64,000 nucleotides of DNA from Plantago elongata (Eukaryota; Streptophyta; Magnoliopsida; Lamiales; Plantaginaceae), in contig JAYMSP010000049.1 in NCBI GenBank assembly GCA_036897095.1, positions 1 through 64,000 of the forward strand. Reading direction: 5' to 3'. The notes under the pieces were generated by a model, which was given only the letters and a program-made list of their open reading frames with translations, ran no database searches and had not been told where the DNA came from. Every line of letters begins with the position of its first letter. Position 1 is the first letter of the stretch. A program made the position numbers and the translations under genes. Shown piece after piece: positions 34,952-59,460 of the stretch.

Positions 34952-37211
34952 TCACTCCAAGAATGTCTCCATAACATCAGTAGAGTACATCCCTCCACCT
35001 TCATTCCTATACTCCCCAGCATGGTGATCCAGCGAAGTTGATGAAGACGATGTAGCCATTCTTGCAGGCAACGTAAAGCTCCTCTTGAATTTCCCCTCCA
35101 TCTTCTGCTGGCTGCTGTCCAAGCTCAAGAACTCGTTCGAAGACGACCCCTTGTTGTTCTCTAACCCGTCGTGGTTAAACAGCAGCTTGGCTTCGTCACT
35201 TCTTCCTGTAAGGGCGTTGAAGAAAGACAAACCATTAGGCCACTTGATGTCGTTCTCATGATCTCCCATATGTGTCATGTCTTCAGATGAGGAATGTGGG
35301 TGCAAGAACATGTGTGGCGTCTCGTCCTTAGATATCGGGGCCATTCCGCCTAGGTTTTGGTGGAAATTTTGAGACGTGAGCATTGACGAGGGGACATTGT
35401 TAGGCCTCGGACCCCAGTTGAAGAGGGGAGGTGGTGGACGTATAGGCATAGAGCCTTGTGGTTGCTTTAGAGCGTTGGAAGTAGATGCATTGCTGTTCCG
35501 GGTGGATGAAAATAACTGGGAGAGATAGAATCCAGATTGGTAGCCTAAGGATTCAAAAGTGTGTCTCATTCTCAGCACAAAATGGAGGTCCTCTGCTATC
35601 TAAACATGATCATTATTCCATAAAAGTAAATTAGTCCTATCATAATCAAGTGATTTAGTCAAACAAGTAATGTCATTATCAAGTAAATCTTACAATCTTG
35701 CAAGAGCCCAGCTGGAGAAGTCCATGTCCAGCTTGTATAACAGCAATAGTCTTGTGAATAAACAAGAAAACAGTAAGATATTAAGCTGAGCAATTATCAA
35801 GCCCTTAATCAATGATGTGAAGTGAAACTGTAGAAGTACCTGAATCCCAGAATCAAACTGATCAGTCCACTCTGTAGGCAACTGCATGGTGATCAAATTA
35901 AACAGATCTAATTAATCACCATTAGAACTTTGAATTAAGATATACTAGTATTAGACTGTTTGGCAAACAACAAAACCTCCGTTAAAGTTTGAAAATGCAA
36001 CAAAACAACTATGTCAAGTCTCTTCATAAAATCGAGTTACTATTCATTGGTTAAACTCGGGTAAAGTGGTATGTCAAACAGTCATTACTGGATAGTTAGT
36101 GTGAAGAAATAAAAGGTGAACAGTAAGTGGTATAAAAGTCATTTATGTTAAGTCTATTCATAAAATTTCATCGGTTAAACTCGGGTAAAGTGGTATGCCA
36201 AACAGTCATTACTAGATAGTTAGTGTGAAGAAATAAAAGGTGAACAGTAAGTGGTATAAAGGGCATTTATATATGGATACATACAGCATCAAAAGAACTC
36301 TGCCAGTAGTTGGAAATGTTAGGTTCAGAAGATGATGATTCAGTAGGCTCCTTGAAAACCCATTTATGACACTTATCAGAGGCAACTTTCCCCATCAACC
36401 TGCACCATAAACATACATAGCAACCACAATAATTTCCTCACTTCTTATCCATTCAATTACAATACATGGACATACATCACCAGAAGAACAAATATCCAGA
36501 AACACAGCAAATAATGAACACCAAGAAAAAGAAAACCAAAAAGAAGTGAGTTAAGTGGAATGAGACAATAAAACAAAGGGAGTGTAAATTAAAGATAGAT
36601 TCAGAGAGACAGACATATTATTACAGACAGACAGGCACAAAATATGAACTGAACCTACCAATAGTAAGTACCCACCCTTCTCCATAATTATACAGCTGAA
36701 TAGACATCTTGCTGAAGGCCTTCCTGACAGGATCTTCACCATGACCATCCATCCCATCTAAACTCCCTCTGCAGAACCCATCTTCCCACATCAACATTCT
36801 GCAATGCAATCTCACTTAATCATTAATGCCCACCAACTGTTTGTCTTTTTGTCTCACACACACTCACACTCATTTTTAGCTAATAACAACAATAATTAGT
36901 AACTAAAACCAACAAATACAGTAAGGAATACTACTCACAAGCTACCATTGTCATCTCCCACTTTGCATCCATTCCCACCCCTAATCCTCCTGCAAATATT
37001 AAGCGAAAAAAGATAACAAACCAAGTCAAGTGTGTTGTTTGTTAATCAATCAAGAGAGTAAGGAGAATAATTTGATTACATACGGGCGAGGTCGAATAGT
37101 CCAGAAAACAGAGTAAGTCCAGTCAGAGTTAAGACAAACAGTACGAAGTGCCTCATGAAGGGCCATCATCCCTACTGCCTCTTTGCTTCTGTCTCCACCT
37201 GAGCCCACCAT
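34952..37211 (-). CDS. bHLH-MYC_N-domain protein ('WNK-related' family)
   Basis: Seven exons (minus): 37084..37211, 36939..36989, 36676..36798, 36285..36399, 35840..35881, 35694..35750, 34952..35599. All are in phase, giving 387 residues. The N-terminal 165 residues or so form the MYC/bHLH N-terminal fold (ALHEALRTVCLNSDWTYSVF, ILMWEDGFC-type strand, YNYGEG, LMGKVASDKCHKWVF, ELPTEW-type loop LPTEWTDQFDSGIQ, TIAVIQAGHGLLQLGSCKI, LHFVLRMRHTF). The C-terminal half is low-complexity, rich in Ser, Asn and Pro, and likely disordered. I see no bHLH DNA-binding helix pair, and no kinase domain despite the family's database label. It probably acts in the nucleus as a partner of transcription factors related to LHW-type proteins (inference). 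It resembles At3g15240 from memory. The start ATG at 37211 opens MVGSGGDRS. Confidence 0.9.
35954..36083. mobile_element. hAT-like MITE in an intron of the bHLH-MYC_N gene
   Basis: 130 bp with ends GACTGTTTGGCAAAC and, reverse-complemented, GACTGTTTGACATAC. It lies in intron 4. Its right half was later duplicated in tandem. Confidence 0.5.
36010..36272. repeat. Two-copy intronic tandem duplication, about 123-bp period
   Basis: CTCGGGTAAAGTGGTATG occurs at about 36056 and 36179. Both are followed by CAAACAGTCATTACT, GATAGTTAGTGTGAAGAAAT and GTGAACAGTAAGTGGTATAA. The copies differ at a handful of sites. Confidence 0.88.
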
Positions 37212-39190
37212 TATTGAGTATTTGAGCTCCAATAAACAACAAAGAGAGAGTAGCTAGCTAGCATATACTATGGTATGGATCAATTCAACTACTAGACTAG
37301 TTGGTAAGGGAGAAATCTTGGTAGGAGAGTGACACTAGTCTTCTTCTCTCTTCCATCATCATAATCTGTTTGTTTTGGTCTCTTTTCTTTCTTTGTTTTC
37401 TTTCTTTTATCAGGCTGAGCAGAGACTAGTGTTTCATTTCTGTTCTTTTGCACAACAAACACTAAAACAAGTAGTAATAGTACAGGAGTACTATAATAGT
37501 AGTAGTAGTAGTAAACTAGTAATAGCTCTTCTCTCTTCCATTCAAATTGAATAGCCTACTTTTTACTTTACCTGCCTCTCCTTTTTTTTTTTACCACACA
37601 CCACCATTTGCGGCTCTCGTTGCATCACTACTCTCTCCACCCGTTACATTTATCATATACATATTTTAAAAAAAGAATATATAATATGTGATTGAAAATA
37701 AATTTAAGATAGAAAAGTACATGTGAATTCAATAATATGTAATTAAAAATAAATTATATGGTGATGCTAATTTTAATTTTGATGAAATATTTAAAATAAA
37801 AAAGTATTTCAATTTTAACGCAACGTGATACACTATTTTTTATTTGTGACAAAGGGATTAACTCAATTGTTTTTTACACATACAATGGTGCTAAAGGTGA
37901 CTAAGGTGAGGTGCAACTGTTCAAGTACTCTTCTCTCCCAAAACTTGTTCTTTTTCTAGTCATACTATCTAGGCCACCAACAATGATATCACTCCCACTC
38001 TAGTAATTTCTCACGTACTTTTCTATTAGTCATACGCAAACTGAAAAACTTTTCAATTAATCAATTATTCTAGGATCGTTTCAGAATACAATTAACTCTG
38101 AAATTTTCATAGATAAATTTCTAAAAAGAAAGATATTTCTTATTGATATGAGTGGGTTCTCAATCCCTACAAATTCTATAATCTTAGATTAAAATTCTAA
38201 GCGCATTACAATGAATGTATAAATTAATTATATTAATCATTCCGTAATTTAAAGGCTATACAATACGAAAACATCCCTCCGTGGGTCGAAAAAAATACTT
38301 GTGACCAAAGTATTTATGAAATTGATACACAATGAGAGTTTTTTGCGAGAAAGTGCGAGTAAATTGAGATACATATTGAGGTTTGTGTTGTCGTGTTACT
38401 ATTATTAAAAAAGTGTGGGGACTGATTTTATCCTGGTGAGCAAAGCAACAACAGACAGCCGGAGAAAGGTTAGGAGGGGAATTGAAAATTTCAAGACAAA
38501 AGGGTATTGACTTAATTGCTTGGTAACCTCTTGTTTTACTTCTTTGCCCTTTCTTAACCTAATCAAGGTTTTTATTAACTGTGTCTGTGTGTGTCCAAAT
38601 ATATTTCTATTATCCATGCATACATAGATTACATCATAGATTAATTATCTTTATGCCAACTCCAATGTCATTAGTTCCAAAGAGATCATGTAATATATGT
38701 TCTTCACCTTGCTTTTGCTACTAAAAGAATCTTTGCATACTTTATGTTGTATAAACAACATTATTTAGACTGGTCAGTTAAATACGTCATTCTGAACGAA
38801 CTATAAATCTACGTGATTAATATATAAGAAGTTTATAAAATGAAAAGATTTAATATAAAAATATTAGGAGAAACTATTTTTATGTGTCAGAAGTGAAGCC
38901 TACCGCAACAGAAGTTATATTAATCTTTTAACTTCAGATTAAGTATTACTAATTCTTACATAGATTTTAGGTGCGTATAAATGTTAATCCTCAGACTTTT
39001 GTAAAGATTTATTATCTTTCACATTTTAACTTTTCTCTCTTACTTCTTTTATACACTATCTAATTACTTTTTATCTTATACAATAATTTACTTAAAATCC
39101 GTACAAAATCAAATGACAATCCATCTAAAAGACCAGAGGTGAATTTTAGTTAACAAGTTTATTACGAAAATAAATTTAATGATAAGTTTG
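37212..39190. other. Promoter side of the bHLH-MYC_N gene and intergenic sequence
   Basis: Pyrimidine-rich leader-like sequence (37330-37600) with AGT trinucleotide runs near 37490-37515, then AT-rich DNA with no gene recognised. Confidence 0.5.
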
Positions 39191-39405
39191 TACTCCCTCC
39201 TCTAGGGTTCATCTTCTGCAGGGTCGGATGTAATTTTTAAGATAAGAGTGAATAAATTATGAAATATGATGATAAAATAGGAAATTAAGTATGTCAAATA
39301 GTAACTAAAGTTTGAGAGATATATTTTTCATTTAAAAGAATGGAAGATGAAGTTGAGACGGATTAAAATAAAATACCAGAAAATGAAGTTAAAACGGGAG
39401 AAGTA
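39191..39405. mobile_element. Stowaway-like MITE
   Basis: About 215 bp flanked by TA, with left end CTCCCTCCTCTAGGG and right end AACGGGAGAAG, a degenerate Stowaway-type (Tc1/mariner) terminal inverted repeat. Confidence 0.5.
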
Positions 39406-39681
39406 CTATATAAAATTTTGGTCTAGATAAAGTTTAATATATAAATGTAATGAGACAGTGGTTGTAAAATAGAATATAATTATGCTTACTAGAAAAATAA
39501 ATTAGAAAGTCTTAAGTGGAACAACTTAAATACTACTTACTTCATCCCTGAAAACTTCATACATTAGGGTTATCACGTAGTTTTATATGAAAAGTTAAAG
39601 TAATAATAATAAAACGAATATGGTGAAAAAGTACAATTTTAAGTAAATGTGTAATTTATGTATAAAGTTGAAATTGTATAT

Positions 39682-39790
39682 TACTCCCTCAGTCCCGAGT
39701 TGAAAGTTCCGCTTTTCACTTTGGATTGTCCCGAAAGGAAAGTCTCATTTACTTAAATAGAAAATTTATCTCATATTTTATTTACTATTT
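39682..39790. mobile_element. Stowaway-like MITE, partial
   Basis: Begins TA then CTCCCTCAGTCCCGAG, the canonical Stowaway end. The opposite end is not clear, so the right boundary is approximate. Confidence 0.45.
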
Positions 39791-41959
39791 ATTCTACTTT
39801 ATCCAATTACACTCATACTTTATAACCTTCAGTCCTATTTTACAACTTTTTTCTTAAAATTTATGTTCGATCATGTGTAACTTCTGATTGAAAATGAGTA
39901 TTTATTAATAGGGAGATGATTTTTCTCTCTAGAGTAATGGATGTAATTCTGTGAGATAAAATATGAAATTTGTGGTGGGATAAAGAAAGTGAAATTGAAA
40001 AATGTGAAAATAGGGCTATCATCAAAACACACTCACATTTGACCATGATGCAGCAAAGTAAAGTAATAATTGATTTGGGATTCAACTAATATCAATTAAT
40101 GATTATTTATGTGTTAAGTTTCGTAGTTAGAGAAAAGTGACTTCACAACCAAGTAGTCCATCTTATGACCAAGTACTATCAGTGGCAGATTTTAATTAAC
40201 TAGTTTATTATGGCTCTCTTTAGTAAAATAACCGATCAATAACTCACTTGCTTCTTGATACTCGATAAGTTAGTCACTAGTTGATTAAATAATTAAAAGT
40301 TTGTAATAGATTCTTGTGGAGGTGTTTACTATATTAATTTAACTCATTTCACAAATACACTATATGACAACAATATGTTAGTATATGTTTTGGAAATGCC
40401 AACTAAATGTTCAAGAAACTGAATTATTTCAAAAAGATTTTCATTACACTAATAAATTAATGCGAAATAATGAATTTTGTTAGCTATCTCTAGTTGATTT
40501 TATTACATCCTTATATATATTTATTTTAAGTTAGTAAAAATGGATAAAATACATACTACCACCTCCGGTCTTTTTAAATTTTTTTAAAAATGAGTTTTGA
40601 CCGTAAATTGCACGCAACTTACATGTAAAAAATATAAACACAGTTATATTAGTAATATATGCTTAGTTTATTTTTATAATATAATTTTATTATATTTTAT
40701 TATTGTATATTTTGTGAATAATTTACTGTTAAAGATTGGACAATGTAGTATTTTTTAATAAATGTTAATGTTTGCCATCTCGAAGGTACTGTATATGATA
40801 TTTTTTCGCAAATTAAAAAGCAAGTTGGTGTAGTTTTTTCTCTTATTAAATAAAAGATTAAGCAGAAAACAAAGCTTTGGTCAGAGAGAAAATTGAGATT
40901 AAGGAATTGGTGTGTTCACGTGATCACGTGAGGTTGCAGGAGAGTGGTCGGTGCATAGTTTTGCATAAACAAATCTAATAATGCCTTGCACACGAATTGC
41001 AGACCAATATTCGCAATCTTTTACCGTCATGACATTTTACATACATTTATATACAAGGTTAATAGTGTAAGACCATACTTAATGATGACAGGACGACGAT
41101 GTCGTTTTTTGCTGCAACAGTGACACGTCGTTATTGTGTCGTCGTCGCTACGTTATTCTTTTTTTTTAATTTTCATTAATAAAAATTATTTAGAAGTTGG
41201 AATTAATGAAATTATTAATAACTTAAATTTTACAAAACCTACCCTCATATTTGGTCTCATTTCAAATTATCGTACGTTGTTATAAGAATTAGATTAAACC
41301 ATAGATGAGTCGATATTTTTAAGTAACTGATACTAATTCGTGATGATGTTATATTATAATTTATTTTTAATAATAATTAAAAATAGAGTAAAATAAAGAA
41401 TTAAGAAATTAGGTAGTCAAATATATATGAAGAACTTAGTTGAGGTGTCGATTAGTAGTCCTTCTTCATTTAATATGTAACGATGCCACGGTATAATTTA
41501 CTTTTAACAAGAAATAGAAAAAGGACGACAAAATAAATTATTTGAGAAAATGAAGTAGCCATTTTGTAGAAAACGTTGTATCCCAATATTATATCATTGG
41601 GTCTTTGTTTATGCTAACTATAGAAAGTGTAAAAACATAGTCCTACCGTATCTAACATGTTAATGAGTAACATGTACATGTTTTATTTAAAACAATTATA
41701 TCCCTATAAATCAAACTAAAATAAAATACAAAAGTATAGAACAGAATAAATATGTTTGTTCCCATAACACTCCGCGGTGGTATGTGGCCACCCCACCACA
41801 CATAAAAATTAAATATTGTACACACATAATTTCATATGTTGCGATTTTTTTACCAACCCCGCAGTGGTATACGTTACCCCATAAAATACACAAAATTATT
41901 ATTCTACAAACGTAATTTCACATGCAATTGTTGGTTTTTTCCACAACTCCCTCATTCGG
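39791..41959. other. Gene-free AT-rich sequence
   Basis: No gene recognised. A phrase with alternating GTCGT and GACGAC near 41085-41150 suggests a decayed MITE, not resolved. Confidence 0.45.
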
Positions 41960-42039
41960 ATCCGTTATGAATAAAGAAAGTGATAGTAGAGATTTTTCCC
42001 GCCTAGAGAGTATCTGCCAGACCCTACCTTCCGTCTTGT

Positions 42040-43070
42040 CACGTCATGGAGATCAAGATCGAAGAAAGTTTACCACCTAGAGAGCATCAGCTGATTCCCA
42101 TGCACCCCCATCGAAATCTTTCACATGGAGGAAGTGTGAAAGGAGGAGGCTCTGCTGCACCCGCACCAAATATCCACACCAAATAGGGTGAGAAAGTCAA
42201 GCTCGAGACATCAAAGAGGGTGAAAATTCCCAACTTTCCCAAGTATTATGCTACCGATGAGAGTCTGCAATACTACAGGGCGGAGTATGCCAACAAGGAA
42301 CTTGCTTTAGATAGAGGGATCATCATGATCCTCACTGATCGATGTGAATGTTGAAGACTATTCGAAATACATAGTTCCATTGGCGAACATGTTGAGGCTA
42401 AGGAGATGGTTACAACTAGCGAAAAACTCCGGAGTCTATGATAAAGAGATTGTCCTAGAATTCTATGTCAACTATGATGAGAGGATATATGAAACAACCT
42501 CACTGCTTGGGTGCCCGTTAGAGGAGGATATGTTGATTTCTCTGCACAGGGTTATCAACATTTCTACAGCTTACCCAAGCGCCCACTTACCGGCACTCTT
42601 GTTCTGTTTGAGCACTACGATGGAATATGGGATTGGATTAGCTCTTCGTCCCAAAAGCGATACCACGTTCTTGATATCAATGCTAGGTCCGCTGGTTCAC
42701 GAGATTATATCAGGAGGTCCTCTTGATATCCGCAAGTTCATGAGCCTGTAGTTCGAGCACGCTAAAGATAACCCTGCAGGAACAAGGATGGTCTACCCAT
42801 TCCTCATCACCTCACTATGCAAGAAGGCTGGTATTGAAGTCCATGAATTTACACCACCCTTCTCTTTACTTACTAGAGACTCACTCCATCAAATGCGGGT
42901 GGAAAGGGCTGCCAGGTTAGAATACCTCCGCAGCGAGCAAGAGATCCATGATATAGAAGATGTTGAAAGCAAGATCAAGAAAAGTCTGAGCCAAATCCAA
43001 GAGAGCAACATATGTTGTGGACGATGCAGAGGAGCCCGCTGATGTTGAATATGAACCTTAATTCCTTTCC
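42040..43070 (+). mobile_element. Decayed 'putative plant transposon protein' gene
   Basis: Conceptual translation shows the hallmarks of the plant-specific domain catalogued as putative plant transposon protein: GVYDKEIVLEFYVNYDERIY, a SLHRVINI-type segment, SMLGPLVHEIISGGPLDI, and YPFLITSLCKKAGIEV, followed by a charged coiled-coil-like tail. Preceding sequence encodes KIPNFPKYYATDESLQYY. The gene is broken in a few places and its ends are not defined. The host element class is uncertain. Confidence 0.6.
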
Positions 43071-43852
43071 GACTCGGAAGAATCCAACATAAGCTGTCGC
43101 TGTAGTATCTCTTCACTTCCTTTCTCTATAGAATAATCGTTGGGACCACCTCTATAACCTAGGTAGTATCCAATAAGGACTATTTATTAAAAGGTAACTT
43201 GAATGTTAAGAGAAGAAAATAAATAAATTAGCGACTGTAAATAATCCGTAGCTAATGCAACAGATTAGCCATCGACAATTCGCTATTTGCGGCAGATTGT
43301 TTATTTGTCGTAATATAGCTAGAGACGCCAATTTTTAAGATGGAGTCTCATCAGTCATTATAGATTTAGCGATAAATCATGAGGCTTTAAAGATTTTTTT
43401 TCTTTTTTTTTTTTTTTTTTTAGTGAAAAAAAAGTTAAAAACAAAAACCTTTCTTTGTATCAAACATCAAAACATCAACATTAACACCAAAGCTCAAAAT
43501 ATATCAGGCTATAATAACAAGATACACCGTAAAAGTAACTTTCGAGAAGAAGAAAAACTTTGACAAGTCAGGTTATATCCATCATCTAACTATCTATTAC
43601 TATAACAAAACTCCAGTAACATCATCCAAACAATCGCTTACATCCTCAAGGTACTAATTGTTACAGACCTTTCAGCAACAAATGATGAAAAAAAATTATA
43701 TAACTGTTTAAGTCCAAACAAATTACCAGTGCTATGAATTACACTTGGAATAAATGATATATACACCAGCTCCTTTTAATTCTAGAAAGGAAGTAAGATT
43801 CATTCACCCAAAACAAAAAAGGAAAAAAAAAAAAGTAGCCTGACCTCATGTT
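43071..43852. other. Intergenic / 3' flank of the kinase gene
   Basis: Includes a poly-T tract near 43397-43421. No gene recognised. Confidence 0.5.
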
Positions 43853-55954
<12,102 letters not shown>

Positions 55955-57118
55955 AACAGATCGTATATCTCCTCCAAGCAGTCACACCCTCAGTCCAATT
56001 CAAAACAACAGTAACATTACACCCGTGAAACCTACCAAACAGTAACAACATAGGCTCACTCGTTTTGTTTCGTAAACCGAAATCAAGTAGTATAAATTAG
56101 CATACGTAACAAACGAAGACAATACTGAAATTGAAAACACACATCCACTTGCTATATATGTCAGATGATGATGATATGTAAGTTAGGTAAGGTAGGATTG
56201 GCAAGTGACAGTTGAACAAATTTGATGAAATGGAAATCAATTGCTAAAGGAATACGCTAAGAATGAGTGACAGTTGAATACGATTGTGAGATTGAATTGA
56301 AAAAAAAAAAAAAACTCACCATGGATTGAAATCGATGATGAGATTTACAGTGGCGTTGAACAAGGAGAATGTGAAATGATGATGATGATGATGATGATTA
56401 CAGAGTGGCAAAAAACAACAGTTGATGAGGATTTTTGACGTACAATTCAATACAATTACAGATCTCTTCTTCTTCTTCTAATCTCAAATGTAATGAATGA
56501 ACCAATGTGAATTCAATTCCATACTTTCTTTAACAAATTATTCAAAATGTCTTAAATTACAACCAAATCGTCTAAATAGATTTTGTTTTATTCCGTAGAA
56601 AAATAACTTAATAATGGTTATTCATTTTCTCAAAAACTATTATTAACCTATGTTTCAAGTTTCACTTCGACTTGAATTTTCGGAATTGGGGTTTATAAAT
56701 GAAATAGCGAGAAAATATTTTTTAACTAATTAAGAAATAAAGTTAAAATTCGATAATGTACATAGATATTGAAATTGAGTTTGAGCAAAAGTATGTATTT
56801 TAGGATTATTAATTAATACTAAATGTGTTCGTGGAAGATTGAATGTAAAGTCAGCTTATGTTTAAATTTCATGTTTTATAAATAATAAAGTTGTAAATTG
56901 TGAATGAGAAACTCGACTATTGACAATGTTGTATGGATCTAAACTCAACCGTACCAAGTTTCACATATTGATATACATGTATCATACTACCTTGCAAAGA
57001 TAAACTAAGACAAATTAGGACATATTGAGTATTGCAATTCTAAAGAACATACTTGACCAACAAAGACTTGTTGGTTCCGTTCGATCCAAATACTAAAATG
57101 TTGTGTTTGGAGATTATT
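55955..57118. other. Kinase 5' flank and intergenic
   Basis: 5' UTR probably contains an intron (CTCACC donor-like text on the minus strand near 56318) and a GAT trinucleotide run (56377-56398). Beyond about 56500 the sequence is AT-rich with no gene. Confidence 0.5.
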
Positions 57119-57495
57119 GTCACGACCCAACTCTCTTGCGGTCCAAGCTTGATATTTTAAGGACCCAAGTTCATGAAGGATTATCTAGAAAATTCACTCT
57201 ATGTAAAATTCTTTATAAAGTTCTTGTACATAGTATAGACATAGAAACTTGTAGAGAATGAAAGTAGTAGAAAGATCTAGGCGTAAAATTGCGTAGAAGG
57301 ATCACCACCATTCTCTAAAGGAGGTGGGTGCATATATAAATAGGCCATTTGACACCCCATTTTAAACCATCGAGCAAATACACTAAGTGTTCTTACAAAC
57401 TTCCAACATATTTACTATACTCTTCATACACACTTAAGCACTCTGACAGTGAAGCTTACTGGCTAGTATGCGAACTAGTCTAGTGTCGTACGGGT
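57119..57495 (+). mobile_element. Solo-LTR-like sequence
   Basis: Starts TGTCACGACCCAACTC, contains a TATATAAATAGG box at about 57334-57345 and then a leader-like stretch, an arrangement usual for a plant LTR promoter. No second copy, primer-binding site or internal domain is visible, and the right border is uncertain. Confidence 0.35.
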
Positions 57496-58804
57496 TAAGA
57501 TTTTTTTACGAATTGAGTTTTATCTCATGACATTATGTACTCAAATTATAACTCCCTATTTTCAAAAGATTTATTTCAAGTTTTTCATTTTCAAACGTTT
57601 TATTAGAAATTTTCATTTTCTTTTATTAAAATCCACTATCTTCATTATTAATATTTTAATCACTATCTTTCATATTTTATCAATTCTCTTCCTTACTTTT
57701 CACTATACACTTATTATTTTATCTATATAAACTATTTTTTAATTAAATTTCTTTAATTATTTAAAAAGTAAATAGCAACAAATCTATGGAACATATGGGG
57801 TACTTTTACAACAATGTAATAAAGTTGTGTTGCAAATAGACACTAACTTAACCATAGATTCATTAATTGTAGTTGGTTATGGAACATATCCATGATGTAT
57901 GGATATGATCCAGACGATGGGAAAAAACTTTGGTCGAGAGGGTGTGCCAAAGTAGCCCCTAGCGAGTTGTGCCATTTTTTTGCACCATTGGAGCTCTATT
58001 CGAACAAGTAGTCATTACTTAGCCATGAATGATGTCTGATCAACGTACATAGACTCTAAACTTCGAGACTTTGTTAATCTACTCTTATCAAAAAGAAGAG
58101 TTGATTGATTTCTCAAACAAACACTTATTTTAATCTTCTGCTATTGTTTCCGCTACATTGACTAGCTTTCGGATCATATGACAAGCTTTTAAGTTACTTG
58201 TTGTTAGTTGGATATTATTATCTTATGCTATACGAAAAGGTTTAGAGTTACTAAAAAGAAGAAAAAACCTAACTAAGCAACATAAATAGACACTAACTTA
58301 ACCATACATTCATTCAGGAAGAAGCTAACTAAGCAACATAGATATAACATAATAATACACGTAACAGTTTATTGAGTAAAATATAAGTGATTGTTGTGAT
58401 TATACTAAGTGTAAACTAGTAACGGCAAATAGAAGTAAATGAATAATGTGGAGAAATATGAACATGGTAGTAATGATCAAAGTGCAAGTATACAATTTAT
58501 AGCTATAACATTTATACGATATTCACACGTGTTATTTGTACAAAAACCTTTAATGTGATCTTACTCAATTCGTTCTTTAAAAGTTTTAGACTATAGTAAC
58601 TATCTGATTGTCAGATCTATAATCCTTAACCAAACGATTTGAAAATCTTAGACTAGCAAATAAAATTAACAGGTCTTACGAACATCTAGACTAACTTAAC
58701 TTGTATGAATGATTTCGATAACTTAAACCCTAATATATGTGGATCTTTACATCACTACTGCACCCAAGATAAGTTTAGCTACTCATGATAATGTGAGTGA
58801 CATT
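57496..58804. other. Intergenic, AT-rich
   Basis: The phrase AACATAAATAGACACTAACTTAACCATA is near-repeated around 57830 and 58280 in shorter form. No gene recognised. Confidence 0.4.
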
Positions 58805-59460
58805 GTCACACCCCAAAACCAAATCACTTTGGCGCGACCGGTCGACTATCGTGCGATGGGGTCACGCCAAGACGAAGCCTAACTTTAATCCTCAGAATAC
58901 AATAATATCGCAGAGTGGTTGAAACAGAGCATCTAAAATCCATACAGTAATTACATCAATTACAAATCTTCAATACAATGACAATCTCAACAGTGAAATC
59001 ATCATATACAATACAAATCTTAAAGTACGCAAAACCTACTAAAAAGTATTCACAAATCCTTCATCCATCTACCGTCTCAACTCCAAGTAACTCTGACCGA
59101 TCACTTACTAAATATGTGAAAGGGGGTGTATGGGTGAGCCTCATTGACACTTCTACCGGATCAAGTAGAGCTTCGAAGATACATATATATACACACAATA
59201 CAATCACACATAACAAAAGTTGCATGACATAATAAACGTAACATTTCGGCTCAATCAGATATGATTCTATAACCACTAGTATAAGTCTGGTGGCACAAAG
59301 GTCGACATAACATAAACATAATCCTCTACCAGAGAGGTAACATAACATAAGGGAGTACTCCGGCCAGACAAATTCCCTGAAGGGCAAATAACATTTCATA
59401 GTCACAACTGAAACCTCAAACATAACATTTATCCATGCACTTTTACAAAATTGTCATTGT
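58805..59460. other. Possible LTR-type sequence left of the gypsy relic
   Basis: Opens with TGTCACACCCCAAAACC and the GC-rich GGCGCGACCGGTCGAC, resembling gypsy LTR or leader text. No partner copy was found to the right of the pol relic, so assignment is tentative. Confidence 0.3.

Noticed and set aside
57527-57730. 67-codon Phe/Ile-rich ORF
   Set aside because: Low-complexity AT-rich chance frame.
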